Shown in pieces: positions 34,037-44,894 of a stretch of DNA of 64,000 bases. Within the stretch, counting starts at the first letter, position 1, and each line of letters begins with the position of its first letter. The notes beneath the pieces are model-generated. The model did no database searches, had not been told where the DNA came from, and worked only from the letters and a program-made list of their open reading frames with translations. Source of the DNA: Vibrio sp. S9_S30 (GTDB lineage Bacteria > Pseudomonadota > Gammaproteobacteria > Enterobacterales > Vibrionaceae); contig NZ_JAAUWT010000017.1 in the NCBI RefSeq assembly GCF_014694455.1, forward strand, positions 1-64,000, given 5' to 3'. A program made the position numbers and the translations under genes.

Positions 34037-37000
34037 ATGGTAGATAGAGAGCAGAAGACACAAGGTCTGTACACTCCTGAATTGGAGCATGACGCTTGTG
34101 GTATCGGTTTTGTTGCTCACCTAAAAAACCGTAAATCTCATGATGTAGTGACGCAAGCACTTGATATGCTTGCTCGCATGGAACACCGCGGCGGTCAGGG
34201 TTGTGACCCATGCTCGGGTGACGGTGCTGGTATTTTACTGCAGAAGCCACACGAATTCCTGTTGGAAGAAACGGTTAAGCTTGGTATTAAACTGCCTTCT
34301 TTTGAAAAATACGGTGCGGGTGTTGTTCTCTTCCCTAAAGATGAGCACAAACGTGCACAATGCCGAGATATTCTTGAGCGTAATGCAAAGCGCTTAGATC
34401 TTGAAGTTCTAGGCTACCGCGTTCTTCCTATTGATAACTCCATGATCGGTGCCGATCCTCTCAGCACAGAACCTCAGTTTGAACATGTCTTTATTACTGG
34501 TGGTCCGGGCACGACGCCAGAAGAATTAGAACGTAAGCTTTATGTTCTACGAAACTACACTGTGCGCGTATGCCTAGAAAGTATTTCTAACATTGGTGAT
34601 GATTTCTACATCAACTCGATGTCATACAAAACCATTGTCTATAAAGGGCAACTGACCACAGAGCAAGTACCTCAGTACTTCTTAGATCTGCAGAACCCAG
34701 CCATGGTCACCGCACTGGCGTTGGTTCACTCTCGTTTCTCTACCAACACGTTCCCTAGATGGCGCTTAGCGCAACCATTCCGTTACATTGCACACAATGG
34801 TGAAATCAACACCGTTCGTGGCAACCTTAACTGGATAAAAGCACGTGAAGCCATTTTAGAATCTGACCTGTTTACTCAGGCAGAAATCGACATGCTGCTG
34901 CCGATATGTCAGGAAGGCAGCTCAGATTCAGCCAACTTTGACATGGCACTTGAGCTCCTCGTACTCTCTGGCCGTAGCTTGCCTCATGCTCTCATGATGA
35001 TGATCCCTGAAGCTTGGCAAGAAAACAAAAATATGGATCCGACGCGCCGTGCATTTTACCAGTACCATGCCAATGTTATGGAACCTTGGGATGGTCCGGC
35101 TTCCATTTGTTTCACCGATGGTGTCCAAGTCGGTGCCACACTTGATCGTAACGGCTTACGCCCATCACGCTACACAGTAACGAAAGACGACTTCCTCGTG
35201 ATGGCCTCTGAGTCTGGCGTGGTTGATATTGAACCAGAAAACGTTGAATTCCGCGGTCGCTTGCAACCTGGTCGTATCTTTGTTGCCGATCTAGAACAGG
35301 GTCGCATCATTTCTGATGAAGAAGTGAAAGACGGCATTGCCAACGCGCAACCTTATGAAAAGTGGGTTAAAGAGAATCTGCTTAGCCTTAAGAAACTGCC
35401 AGACGCGAGCAACGAATTTAACCAACCTTCTCCAGAGAAATTGCTGCACAAGCAGCAAGCGTTTGGTGTGAGCTCTGAAGAAGTGAACGACATCATTGTT
35501 CCAATGGCAAAAGAGGGCAAAGAACCACTCAGCGCCATGGGAGCAGACTGGCCGCTGGCGGTGCTTTCGCACCAATCTCAGCACCTGTCTAACTACTTTA
35601 AGCAGCTTTTTGCTCAGGTGACGAACCCACCAATCGATCCGATTCGTGAGCGTATGGTCATGTCTTTAAATACCTACTTAGGTAAAGACCAAAACCTGCT
35701 AACAGAAACACCGCTTCACTGCCAGAAGGTGGAGTTGGAATCTCCCGTTTTGTCTAACTCTGAGCTTGAAAAACTGCGTGCTATCGATAACGAACACCTT
35801 CAAGCAAAAACACTGGACATCGTCTTTCAAGCGAATGAAGATGCAGGCAAGCTTGAGCGTGCATTAAAACGCATTTGCCAATACGCAGAAGATGCTGTTG
35901 TTGATGGCTACTCCATCATCCTACTGACTGACCGAGCGGTAAATTCCAACCACGCGGCGATCCCTGCCATGTTGGCTGTCGGTGCCGTTCATCACCACCT
36001 AATCCGTAAAGGCTTGCGTGCCAAGTGTGATATCGTGGTCGAAACAGGTGATGCGCGTGAAACTCACCACTTCGCCACGCTTGTGGGTTATGGTGCCAAC
36101 GCGGTGAACCCATACCTCGTCGTCGAGACAATGGTAGAGCTACAACGTACCAAAAAACTGGATCCAGAAACCAGCATCAGCGATCTGTTCGAAAATTACC
36201 GTAAAGCCATCAATGGCGGTCTGCTTAAGATCTTCTCAAAGATGGGGATCTCGACACTTCAGTCTTACCACGGTGCTCAAATCTTTGAAGCATTGGGAAT
36301 CAGTAAGTCGGTCGTTGAGAAATACTTCACAGGGACCGTCACTCGTATCGAAGGTTTAACCATCGATGACATTGCCAAGGAAGTATTGGTTCGTCACCGT
36401 GTGGGTTACCCAACACGTGAAATCCCAGTTCAAGTACTGGATGTCGGTGGGGTTTATCAGTGGAAACAGCGTGGTGAAAAGCACCTGTTCAACCCAGAAA
36501 CCATCTCTTTGCTACAACAATCAACTCGAAACAAAGATTTTGATCAGTTCAAGCAATACGCGAAAGCCGTTGATGATCAAGGTGATAACGCAGCCACACT
36601 GCGTAGCCAGTTAGATTTCATTAAAAACCCAGCAGGATCAATTCCTCTAGATGAAGTTGAACCCATTGAAAGTATCCTAAAGCGCTTTGCGACAGGGGCA
36701 ATGTCTTTCGGTTCCATCTCTTACGAAGCGCACTCCACTCTGGCTGTCGCGATGAACCGCATCGGTGCAAAATCAAACTCCGGTGAAGGCGGTGAAGACC
36801 CAGCACGTTTTGAGCGCAAGGAAAATGGCGACTGGGAACGTTCGGCGATCAAGCAGGTAGCATCAGGTCGTTTCGGTGTGACGTCATACTACCTAACCAA
36901 CGCAGACGAACTCCAAATCAAGATGGCTCAGGGTGCGAAACCGGGCGAAGGCGGACAGCTACCAGGTGACAAAGTCGATGATTGGATCGGCGCAACCCGT

Positions 37001-38578
37001 CACTCCACTCCGGGCGTTGGTCTCATTTCACCACCACCACACCACGATATCTACTCGATCGAGGATCTGGCACAGCTCATTTATGATCTGAAAAATGCCA
37101 ACCGTAAAGGTCGTGTTAACGTGAAACTGGTTTCTGAAGCCGGTGTGGGTACGATTGCCTCTGGTGTTGCAAAAGCCAAGGCAGACGTTGTGCTTATTGC
37201 TGGCTTCGATGGCGGTACGGGTGCTTCTCCAATGTCTTCTATCCGTCACACGGGTCTACCGTGGGAGCTAGGCTTAGCAGAAACACACCAAACACTTCTT
37301 AAGAATGGTTTGCGTAACCGAATCGTTGTGCAGTCTGATGGTCAGATGAAAACCCCGCGTGATTTAGCCATTGCCACTCTTCTCGGCGCCGAAGAATGGG
37401 GCGTGGCGACAGCCGCTCTCGTTGTCGAAGGCTGTATCATGATGCGTAAGTGTCACAAAAACACTTGCCCAGTGGGTATCGCAACACAAAACAAAACCCT
37501 GCGTGAGCGCTTTGATGGTCGCGTAGAAGACGTCGTGACGTTCTTCCAATACATGGCAGAAGGCTTGCGCGAAATCATGGCAGAACTGGGTTTCCGCTCT
37601 ATTGATGAAATGGTGGGGCAATCTCACAAGTTGAAAGTGCGTGAAAACATCGCCCACTGGAAATACAAAAACTTGGATCTTTCTCCTGTTTTGCACATTG
37701 AGCAGGCTCGCAAAGAAGACGGCGTATACAACCAAAAAGAGCAAAACCACAACTTGGAAGACGTACTGGATCGTCAGCTGATTAAACTGGCGCAACCGGC
37801 GCTTGAATTTGGTGAACCAGTGAATGCGACACTGCCTATCATCAATACCGATCGAAGCGTTGGCACCATGTTGTCTAACGAGATATCAAAAATCTACAAA
37901 GACCAAGGGTTGCCTCAACCAATGAACGTTAAGTTCAACGGTAGTGCTGGCCAGTCGTTTGGCGCATTCCTTGCGAAAGGTGTGAAATTCGAAGTTGAAG
38001 GGGATGCGAACGATTACTGGGGTAAAGGCTTATCTGGCGGTACCTTAGTACTTTACCCAGATTCAAGATCCAGCATTGTGGCAGAAGACAACATTGTTGT
38101 CGGTAACGTCTGTTTCTATGGTGCAACCTCCGGCGAATCCTACATTCGTGGCTTAGCAGGCGAGCGTTTCTGTGTTCGTAACTCAGGCGCTAAGGTAGTC
38201 GTTGAAGGTGTAGGTGATCACGGTTGTGAATACATGACTGGTGGTACCGCCGTTATCCTTGGTGCGACAGGTCGCAACTTTGCGGCAGGCATGAGTGGCG
38301 GTGTCGCTTACGTTTGGGATACAGCGGGTGATTTCGAAACCAAGCTGAATGCTGAACTGGTCGATTTAGACCCTATTGAACAAGAAGACAAAGACCTGCT
38401 ACTCGACATGCTGACTAAGCACGTTGAATTCACAGGAAGTGAAGTTGCTCAGTCTTTCCTTGATAACTTTGAAGCAAGCTTAACCACCATGGTGAAAGTC
38501 ATGCCGCGCGATTACAAAGCGGTACTTCAAAAGCGTAAAGCGGAAGCAGAACAAAAAGAAGAAGTGGAGGCAGTATAA
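34037..38578 (+). CDS. gltB: Glutamate synthase large subunit, first copy
   Basis: This GOGAT alpha chain makes two glutamates from glutamine and 2-oxoglutarate with NADPH. The 1513-residue protein begins with a short propeptide that should be cleaved before Cys 21 (HDACGIGFVAH), the glutaminase nucleophile. It then has the central domain, the FMN/2-oxoglutarate domain with SNSGEGGEDPARF and the 3Fe-4S Cys cluster (CIMMRKCHKNTCPVGIATQ), and a C-terminal beta-helix rich in GxxG repeats. It is less like E. coli GltB than the second copy and represents another GOGAT subfamily. ATG 34037 is chosen over 34007 because of AAGGAAG six bases upstream. Confidence 0.95.
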   Translation: MVDREQKTQGLYTPELEHDACGIGFVAHLKNRKSHDVVTQALDMLARMEHRGGQGCDPCSGDGAGILLQKPHEFLLEETVKLGIKLPSFEKYGAGVVLFPKDEHKRAQCRDILERNAKRLDLEVLGYRVLPIDNSMIGADPLSTEPQFEHVFITGGPGTTPEELERKLYVLRNYTVRVCLESISNIGDDFYINSMSYKTIVYKGQLTTEQVPQYFLDLQNPAMVTALALVHSRFSTNTFPRWRLAQPFRYIAHNGEINTVRGNLNWIKAREAILESDLFTQAEIDMLLPICQEGSSDSANFDMALELLVLSGRSLPHALMMMIPEAWQENKNMDPTRRAFYQYHANVMEPWDGPASICFTDGVQVGATLDRNGLRPSRYTVTKDDFLVMASESGVVDIEPENVEFRGRLQPGRIFVADLEQGRIISDEEVKDGIANAQPYEKWVKENLLSLKKLPDASNEFNQPSPEKLLHKQQAFGVSSEEVNDIIVPMAKEGKEPLSAMGADWPLAVLSHQSQHLSNYFKQLFAQVTNPPIDPIRERMVMSLNTYLGKDQNLLTETPLHCQKVELESPVLSNSELEKLRAIDNEHLQAKTLDIVFQANEDAGKLERALKRICQYAEDAVVDGYSIILLTDRAVNSNHAAIPAMLAVGAVHHHLIRKGLRAKCDIVVETGDARETHHFATLVGYGANAVNPYLVVETMVELQRTKKLDPETSISDLFENYRKAINGGLLKIFSKMGISTLQSYHGAQIFEALGISKSVVEKYFTGTVTRIEGLTIDDIAKEVLVRHRVGYPTREIPVQVLDVGGVYQWKQRGEKHLFNPETISLLQQSTRNKDFDQFKQYAKAVDDQGDNAATLRSQLDFIKNPAGSIPLDEVEPIESILKRFATGAMSFGSISYEAHSTLAVAMNRIGAKSNSGEGGEDPARFERKENGDWERSAIKQVASGRFGVTSYYLTNADELQIKMAQGAKPGEGGQLPGDKVDDWIGATRHSTPGVGLISPPPHHDIYSIEDLAQLIYDLKNANRKGRVNVKLVSEAGVGTIASGVAKAKADVVLIAGFDGGTGASPMSSIRHTGLPWELGLAETHQTLLKNGLRNRIVVQSDGQMKTPRDLAIATLLGAEEWGVATAALVVEGCIMMRKCHKNTCPVGIATQNKTLRERFDGRVEDVVTFFQYMAEGLREIMAELGFRSIDEMVGQSHKLKVRENIAHWKYKNLDLSPVLHIEQARKEDGVYNQKEQNHNLEDVLDRQLIKLAQPALEFGEPVNATLPIINTDRSVGTMLSNEISKIYKDQGLPQPMNVKFNGSAGQSFGAFLAKGVKFEVEGDANDYWGKGLSGGTLVLYPDSRSSIVAEDNIVVGNVCFYGATSGESYIRGLAGERFCVRNSGAKVVVEGVGDHGCEYMTGGTAVILGATGRNFAAGMSGGVAYVWDTAGDFETKLNAELVDLDPIEQEDKDLLLDMLTKHVEFTGSEVAQSFLDNFEASLTTMVKVMPRDYKAVLQKRKAEAEQKEEVEAV

Positions 38579-40047
38579 TGGGTAAGCCTACTGGATTTTT
38601 AGAGCACGGTCGAGAGTTGCCAAGAAAGCTCGACCCTAGCGTTCGTATTGAAAACAACAAAGAATTTGTGCTGAACGAAGAGTTCGGCACCAAAATCAAT
38701 ACTCAGGCTTCTCGTTGCATGGATTGTGGTGTGCCGTTTTGTCATAGCGGTTGCCCAATTGGCAACATCATTCCTGAATTTAACGATGCGGTCTACCGCG
38801 ATAGTTGGGAAGAAGCATGGAACATTTTAAGTTCCACCAACAACTTTCCGGAGTTTACTGGTCGTGTCTGTCCAGCGCCCTGTGAAACTGCGTGTGTATT
38901 AGGCATTAACCAAGATCCAATCACCATCTGTAACATTGAGAAAACCATCGTTGAAACCGCCTATCGCGAAGGTTATGCCAAGCCCAAAACGCCGCGTTCG
39001 CGCACAGGTAAAACCGTCGCGATCATCGGCAGTGGTCCTGCGGGTCTTTCTGCGGCCGAGCAGCTTAATAGCGCCGGACATTTGGTGACCGTATTTGAAC
39101 GTGATGAAAAGGTAGGCGGTCTACTCCGTTTTGGGATTCCAGACTTCAAACTGAGCATGTCTGTCATTGATCGGAAAATCAATTTGATGGAAAAAGCCGG
39201 CGTCAAATTTGTGGTCAATGCGCACATTGGCGTGGACATCAATGCCGTTCAGCTACGGGAAGATTTCGATGTGGTTCTGCTGACAGGCGGCTCCACAGTA
39301 CCACGCGATCTACCAATTCCGGGACGCGATCTCAAAGGCGTCCATTTTGCGATGGAATTCTTAGGCCAGAACAACCGCCGTGCAAACGACATGGATTTGA
39401 AAACCGAAGAAATCCACGCCAAAGACAAACACGTTGTGGTGATCGGTGGTGGTGACACAGGTTCAGACTGTGTAGGAACGTCTAACCGCCATAAAGCGGC
39501 GAGCATTACTCAGGTCGAAATCATGCCCATTCCGCCAGAGAAACGTCCTGTCAATATGCCTTGGCCTCAATACCCAATGATCATGCGCACGTCGACTTCT
39601 CATGAAGAAGGCTGTGAGCGTCACTGGAATATCCTGACCAAAGAGTTCATCGGTAATGATGATGGTCAGGTCACAGGGCTTCGCATAGCGGACATCGTCT
39701 GGAAAGACGCTAAAGCAGGAGAACGCCCAACATTTGAAGAAATCGCTGGCAGTGAGCGTGTGATCCCTTGTGACCAAGCGTTCCTAGCAATGGGTTTCCT
39801 ACATCCAGAGCCAACCGGTGTGCTTGCTCAGTTGGATATCAAGCTTGATGAACGCGGAAACGTTGCCACACAAGATTTCCAAACCAACCAAAAAGGTGTG
39901 TTTGCGGCAGGTGATATGCGCACAGGTCAATCACTCGTGGTTCGTTGTATCAACGAAGGGCGGGAATCTGCTCGCGCGATTGATAAACATTTAATGGGCA
40001 ACACCCATTTAGAAGCAAAAGCCGATTCTTTGATGCTTTCGAGATAA
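38578..40047 (+). CDS. gltD: Glutamate synthase small subunit, first copy
   Basis: The GOGAT beta chain passes electrons from NADPH through FAD and iron-sulfur clusters to the large subunit. The 489-residue protein has the N-terminal Cys motifs SRCMDCGVPFCHSGCPIGN and GRVCPAPCETAC, the FAD motif GSGPAGLSAAEQL, the NADPH motif GGGDTGSDCVG, and a C-terminal GDMRTGQSLVV. Its ATG overlaps the gltB stop (TAATG), so translation is coupled. It belongs to the slightly longer beta-chain type, unlike the second copy. Confidence 0.95.
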   Translation: MGKPTGFLEHGRELPRKLDPSVRIENNKEFVLNEEFGTKINTQASRCMDCGVPFCHSGCPIGNIIPEFNDAVYRDSWEEAWNILSSTNNFPEFTGRVCPAPCETACVLGINQDPITICNIEKTIVETAYREGYAKPKTPRSRTGKTVAIIGSGPAGLSAAEQLNSAGHLVTVFERDEKVGGLLRFGIPDFKLSMSVIDRKINLMEKAGVKFVVNAHIGVDINAVQLREDFDVVLLTGGSTVPRDLPIPGRDLKGVHFAMEFLGQNNRRANDMDLKTEEIHAKDKHVVVIGGGDTGSDCVGTSNRHKAASITQVEIMPIPPEKRPVNMPWPQYPMIMRTSTSHEEGCERHWNILTKEFIGNDDGQVTGLRIADIVWKDAKAGERPTFEEIAGSERVIPCDQAFLAMGFLHPEPTGVLAQLDIKLDERGNVATQDFQTNQKGVFAAGDMRTGQSLVVRCINEGRESARAIDKHLMGNTHLEAKADSLMLSR

Positions 40048-40417
40048 AAATAGGGAAAACGCCTAAAAATTTTCCCAAACTCCTTCCTGAACTTTGCCAG
40101 CAACACTTGTTGCTGGCATTTTTTCTCTTTGTTGTCAATAAAACTGCCAACAACGACAAACTAACTCATTGTTTACATAATAGATAAACGAGGGAAACCA
40201 CCCAATCTCCCTAGTTAGATCAACAAATACTCAATAACTTGACGTTTTCCATCATTATCTATAGGTTGTGAAGCTGGTGATAACAAATTGACACCACAAT
40301 GTTAAGAAAGTAGAGAGTTTGGCAACTATAATTACGTAAGCCACTCCACATAACTATAAAAAATATAAGTTACACGATCCCCTTACCAGGAAGGTAGGAA
40401 GCAAAGGGAGAATTGCA
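40048..40417. promoter_or_regulatory. Region between the two glutamate synthase operons
   Basis: It begins with the terminator at 40095-40124. A TATAAT box at 40327-40332 with a weak TTAAGA about 19 bp upstream is a candidate promoter for the second operon. GGAAGGTAGG and AAAGGGAGAA lie just before the start codon. No gene is seen. Confidence 0.5.
40095..40124 (+). terminator. Terminator after the first gltBD operon
   Basis: TGCCAGCAACA and TGTTGCTGGCA are perfect inverse copies, followed by six T. Confidence 0.9.
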
Positions 40418-43400
40418 ATGGCTCTTTACGATCCACGTCTTGAAAAAGACAACTGTGGATTCGGTTTGATCGCCCATATGGAAGGTCAACCGAGTCACAA
40501 ACTTGTCCGCACTGCTATTTCAGCACTCGATAGAATGACTCACCGTGGTGGTATTGCCGCCGATGGTAAAACGGGTGACGGCTGCGGATTATTACTTCAA
40601 AAGCCAGATACCTATCTGCGCATTATCGCCCAAGAACAAGGTTGGAACCTAGGCAAACAATACGCGGTTGGCATGGTCTTTTTTGGTCAAGAGCCTGAAA
40701 AAGCAAATGAAGCCAAACGCGTGATTAATGAAGAATTAGCGAGAGAAACCCTCACCATCATTGGGTGGCGCGACGTCCCCATCAATACCGATGTATTAGG
40801 TCCTATCGCCAATGAATCTGTGCCGAACATCGAGCAAGTATTCATTTCAGCTCCCGCTGGCTGGCGCGAACGTGATATCGAACGGCGCTTATACATTGCT
40901 CGTCGCCGCATAGAAAAACAAATTCAAGACGATGACGATTTTTATATTTGCAGTCTGTCAACTCAGGTCATCGTATACAAAGGTTTATGCATGCCTGCGG
41001 ATCTCCCAAGATTCTATTTAGACTTGGCGGATCTGCGTATGGAATCGGCGATTTGCTTATTCCATCAACGTTTCTCCACCAACACACAGCCACGTTGGCC
41101 ACTGGCTCAGCCATTCCGCTATTTGGCGCACAACGGCGAAATCAACACCATTGAAGGCAACCGGCAATGGGCAAGAGCGCGAGCGTACAAATTCTCGTCG
41201 CCATTGCTACCCGATTTGCAAAGCGCTGCGCCATTCGTTAATGAAACCGGATCCGATTCATCCAGCCTCGATAACATGCTGGACTTATTCTTAGCGGGCG
41301 GCATGGATGTGTTCCGAGCCATGCGCATGCTGGTGCCGCCAGCGTGGCAAAATCACCCCGACATGGATCCCGATCTGCGGGCATTTTATGACTTCAACTC
41401 CAAACACATGGAACCTTGGGATGGCCCTGCGGGGATCGTTTTATCGGATGGTCGATACGCCGCCTGTAACTTAGACCGAAATGGGCTACGCCCTGCTCGG
41501 TACGTCATTACCAAAGACAACTTGATTACGCTTGCCTCTGAAGTGGGGATCTGGGACTACACGCCAGACGAAGTCTCCGAGAAAGGACGTGTTGGTCCTG
41601 GCGAACTTCTGGTTATCGACACTCGAAAAGGGAAACTTTGGCAGTCATCCGAGATCGACAACGACCTGAAAAGCCGTCACCCTTATCGTGAATGGATGGA
41701 AAACAACGTTCACCGCTTAACCCCTTTTGCCGATCTAAAAGATGAGGAAGTGGGTCAGCGCAATTTTGATAGCGATGAACTCAAAACCTATCAAAAGCAG
41801 TTTGCGATGAGCAACGAAGAAGTCGATCAAGTCCTCCGAGTGCTGGGTGATATGGGGCAAGAAGCGGTCGGCTCTATGGGTGACGATACCCCAATGGCAG
41901 TCTTATCTTCCAAAGAGCGCTTGGTTACGGATTACTTCCGCCAAAAGTTTGCACAGGTCACTAACCCGCCGATTGATCCACTTCGTGAAAAACACGTCAT
42001 GTCGCTGGCCACCAGCGTAGGTCAGGAAATGAACGTGTTTTGTGAAACCGATGGTCACGCGCACCGAGTCGCCTTCGACTCACCTGTTTTGCTGTATTCG
42101 GATATGCTGCAGTTGCTCGAACTGAGCGACGAGCATTACCGAAATACCCTTTTAGACATTAACTTCGACCCTGAAGAAAAGTCGCTCGAACAAGCCATTC
42201 GTGACTTGTGTGAACAAGCCGAAACGGTTGTCCGACAAGGCACCGTGCTTGTTGTGTTATCCGATCGCGATATTCAGAAAGGGAAACTGCCTATCCCTGC
42301 AGCGATGGCTGTAGGTGCCGTACAAACCCACCTGATCAACGCCAATTTGCGTTGTGATGCCAATATCATTGTGGAAACGGCTACGGCACGCGACCCACAT
42401 CAGTTTGCTGTATTGCTTGGCTTTGGGGCGACTGCGATTTACCCCTACTTGGCTTACGAGGCATTAGGCAAAATCATTGATGATGGCGCGCTGGATCGCA
42501 CCTATGGGGAGGCGATGCAGAACTATCGCAACGGCATCAATAAAGGCTTGTACAAGATCATGTCCAAAATGGGCATTTCGACCGTCGCCTCTTATCGCTG
42601 TTCTCAATTGTTTGAAGCCGTTGGATTACATCAAGATGTGGTCGATCTGTGCTTCAAAGGCGTAACAAGCCGAATCCAAGGCGCCTCTTTCAGCGATTTC
42701 CAACAAGATATTTTCAACCTGTCTCGTAAGGCATGGGCGAAACGCAAACCCATCGACCACGGCGGGTTGTTAAAATTTGTCCACGGCGGTGAATTTCACG
42801 CCTACAACCCAGATGTCGTAAGCACACTGCAAACGGCTGTTAATTCAGGTGAAGCCAGTGACTACAAATCGTTTGCTAAACAGGTAAATGATCGCCCTGT
42901 CGCCATGTTGCGTGACTTATTGAAACTGAAGAAAGCCGACAAACCATTGCCACTGGAAAAAATCGAGCCGAACACCGAACTCTTTAAACGATTCGATTCT
43001 GCCGCCATGTCGATTGGCGCACTCAGCCCTGAAGCGCACGAAGCATTAGCGATGGCGATGAACCGCCTAGGCGGCTACTCAAACTCAGGCGAAGGCGGCG
43101 AGGATCCACGCCGCTTTGGCACAGAACGCAACTCCCGCATCAAGCAAGTCGCTTCGGGGCGATTTGGCGTGACGCCGCATTACTTAACCAACGCGGATGT
43201 TCTGCAAATCAAAGTGGCTCAAGGAGCAAAACCTGGAGAAGGTGGTCAACTTCCAGGTCACAAAGTCACCGCTGAAATCGCCAAACTGCGTTACTCGGTA
43301 CAAGGGGTTACCCTGATATCCCCACCACCTCATCACGATATTTACTCTATTGAGGATTTGGCACAGCTGATTTTCGACCTTAAACAAGTCAACCCGAATG

Positions 43401-44881
43401 CGTTAATCTCGGTCAAACTGGTTTCCGAGCCAGGTGTCGGCACCATTGCGACGGGTGTCGCCAAAGCGTATGCGGATCTCATCACCATATCCGGCTACGA
43501 CGGTGGTACCGCGGCCAGCCCGTTAACGTCGGTAAAATACGCAGGCAGCCCTTGGGAATTAGGTTTGGCAGAGACTCAGCAAGCGTTAGTAGCCAACAGC
43601 TTGCGCCATAAAATTCGCTTACAAGTGGATGGCGGGCTCAAAACAGGCTTAGACGTCGTAAAAGCGGCAATTTTGGGCGCAGAAAGCTTCGGTTTTGGTA
43701 CCGCCCCTATGGTCGCCATGGGCTGTAAATTCCTCAGGATCTGCCACCTGAATAACTGTGCGACTGGCGTTGCTACTCAAGATGAAACGCTGCGTAAACA
43801 ATACTTCAAAGGCTTGCCTGATATGGTCGTCAACTACTTCACAGGGCTTGCTGAAGAAGTGCGAGAAATCATGTCTGAGCTCGGTGTTGAAAAACTCACA
43901 GACTTGATTGGACGAACAGACTTGCTTGAAGCCGTGCAGGGTATGACGGCGAAACAAAGTAAGCTCGACCTTTCGGGAATATTGGAAAAGCCAATCTCGC
44001 CACAAGGGCACCCCGTCAGTTGGACGGAGCCCAATGCACCGTTTGATAACGCTGCGCTAAACCAAAAAATCATCTCCGATGCCATGGCGGCGGTCGAAGC
44101 CAAGCAAAGTGCAAACTTTTACTACGATGTGATCAATACCGATCGCTCGGTAGGCGCCCGTTTGTCAGGAGAAATCGCCAAACGTTATGGCAATCAAGGA
44201 ATGGCGGCGCAGCCCATTAAGTTGTACTTAAATGGTACCGCTGGGCAATCTTTCGGTGTGTGGAATGCTGGCGGTGTGGAGCTTTACCTAACTGGCGATG
44301 CCAACGACTATGTCGGTAAGGGCATGGCAGGCGGAAAAATCACCATCAAACCACACTTAGGTACGGCATTTCGTTGCAACGAAGCAACGATTATAGGCAA
44401 TACCTGTTTGTACGGTGCGACAGGTGGCAAATTGTTTGCAGCAGGCAAAGCAGGTGAACGGTTTGGGGTGCGCAATTCAGGCACCATTACCGTGATTGAA
44501 GGCGCGGGCGACAACGCGTGCGAATACATGACAGGAGGCGTGGTTGCCATCCTTGGCGCTACGGGCGTGAACTTTGGGGCGGGTATGACTGGCGGATTTG
44601 CCTATGTACTGGATGCCAATAACGACTTTAAAGGACGAGTGAACACAGAATCGGTTGAAGCCTTATCACTCTCGGATCTCTACATCCATCAAGAGCACTT
44701 GAGAGGATTGATATCTGAACATTTGGACGAAACCCACTCGGTGCATGCTGAGGAGATTCTGGCGAATTTCGATGAATGGATTCCCAAGTTCTACCTTGTG
44801 AAACCACAAGCTTCTGACCTGAGAACATTGCTCGGTCACCAAAGTCGTAGCGCAGCTGAGTTGCGTGTTCAGGCACAGTAA
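40418..44881 (+). CDS. gltB: Glutamate synthase large subunit, second copy (E. coli type)
   Basis: This second GOGAT alpha chain has 1487 residues and is clearly the orthologue of E. coli GltB: RLEKDNCGFGLIAHMEG, HQRFSTNTQPRWPLAQPFRYLAHNGEINTIEGN, CHLNNCATGVATQ with the 3Fe-4S cysteines, and the C-terminal HQSRSAAELRVQAQ. Cys 13 would become the catalytic N-terminal residue after removal of a 12-residue propeptide. It has its own promoter region and is followed 13 bases later by its small subunit. Two full GOGAT sets suggest different regulation or conditions of use. Confidence 0.96.
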   Translation: MALYDPRLEKDNCGFGLIAHMEGQPSHKLVRTAISALDRMTHRGGIAADGKTGDGCGLLLQKPDTYLRIIAQEQGWNLGKQYAVGMVFFGQEPEKANEAKRVINEELARETLTIIGWRDVPINTDVLGPIANESVPNIEQVFISAPAGWRERDIERRLYIARRRIEKQIQDDDDFYICSLSTQVIVYKGLCMPADLPRFYLDLADLRMESAICLFHQRFSTNTQPRWPLAQPFRYLAHNGEINTIEGNRQWARARAYKFSSPLLPDLQSAAPFVNETGSDSSSLDNMLDLFLAGGMDVFRAMRMLVPPAWQNHPDMDPDLRAFYDFNSKHMEPWDGPAGIVLSDGRYAACNLDRNGLRPARYVITKDNLITLASEVGIWDYTPDEVSEKGRVGPGELLVIDTRKGKLWQSSEIDNDLKSRHPYREWMENNVHRLTPFADLKDEEVGQRNFDSDELKTYQKQFAMSNEEVDQVLRVLGDMGQEAVGSMGDDTPMAVLSSKERLVTDYFRQKFAQVTNPPIDPLREKHVMSLATSVGQEMNVFCETDGHAHRVAFDSPVLLYSDMLQLLELSDEHYRNTLLDINFDPEEKSLEQAIRDLCEQAETVVRQGTVLVVLSDRDIQKGKLPIPAAMAVGAVQTHLINANLRCDANIIVETATARDPHQFAVLLGFGATAIYPYLAYEALGKIIDDGALDRTYGEAMQNYRNGINKGLYKIMSKMGISTVASYRCSQLFEAVGLHQDVVDLCFKGVTSRIQGASFSDFQQDIFNLSRKAWAKRKPIDHGGLLKFVHGGEFHAYNPDVVSTLQTAVNSGEASDYKSFAKQVNDRPVAMLRDLLKLKKADKPLPLEKIEPNTELFKRFDSAAMSIGALSPEAHEALAMAMNRLGGYSNSGEGGEDPRRFGTERNSRIKQVASGRFGVTPHYLTNADVLQIKVAQGAKPGEGGQLPGHKVTAEIAKLRYSVQGVTLISPPPHHDIYSIEDLAQLIFDLKQVNPNALISVKLVSEPGVGTIATGVAKAYADLITISGYDGGTAASPLTSVKYAGSPWELGLAETQQALVANSLRHKIRLQVDGGLKTGLDVVKAAILGAESFGFGTAPMVAMGCKFLRICHLNNCATGVATQDETLRKQYFKGLPDMVVNYFTGLAEEVREIMSELGVEKLTDLIGRTDLLEAVQGMTAKQSKLDLSGILEKPISPQGHPVSWTEPNAPFDNAALNQKIISDAMAAVEAKQSANFYYDVINTDRSVGARLSGEIAKRYGNQGMAAQPIKLYLNGTAGQSFGVWNAGGVELYLTGDANDYVGKGMAGGKITIKPHLGTAFRCNEATIIGNTCLYGATGGKLFAAGKAGERFGVRNSGTITVIEGAGDNACEYMTGGVVAILGATGVNFGAGMTGGFAYVLDANNDFKGRVNTESVEALSLSDLYIHQEHLRGLISEHLDETHSVHAEEILANFDEWIPKFYLVKPQASDLRTLLGHQSRSAAELRVQAQ

Positions 44882-44894
44882 GTAGGAGAGATTC

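Noticed and set aside
40288..40332. TTGACA (40288) paired with TATAAT (40327) as the second gltB promoter
   Set aside because: The spacing is 33 bp, far from the usual 16-19.
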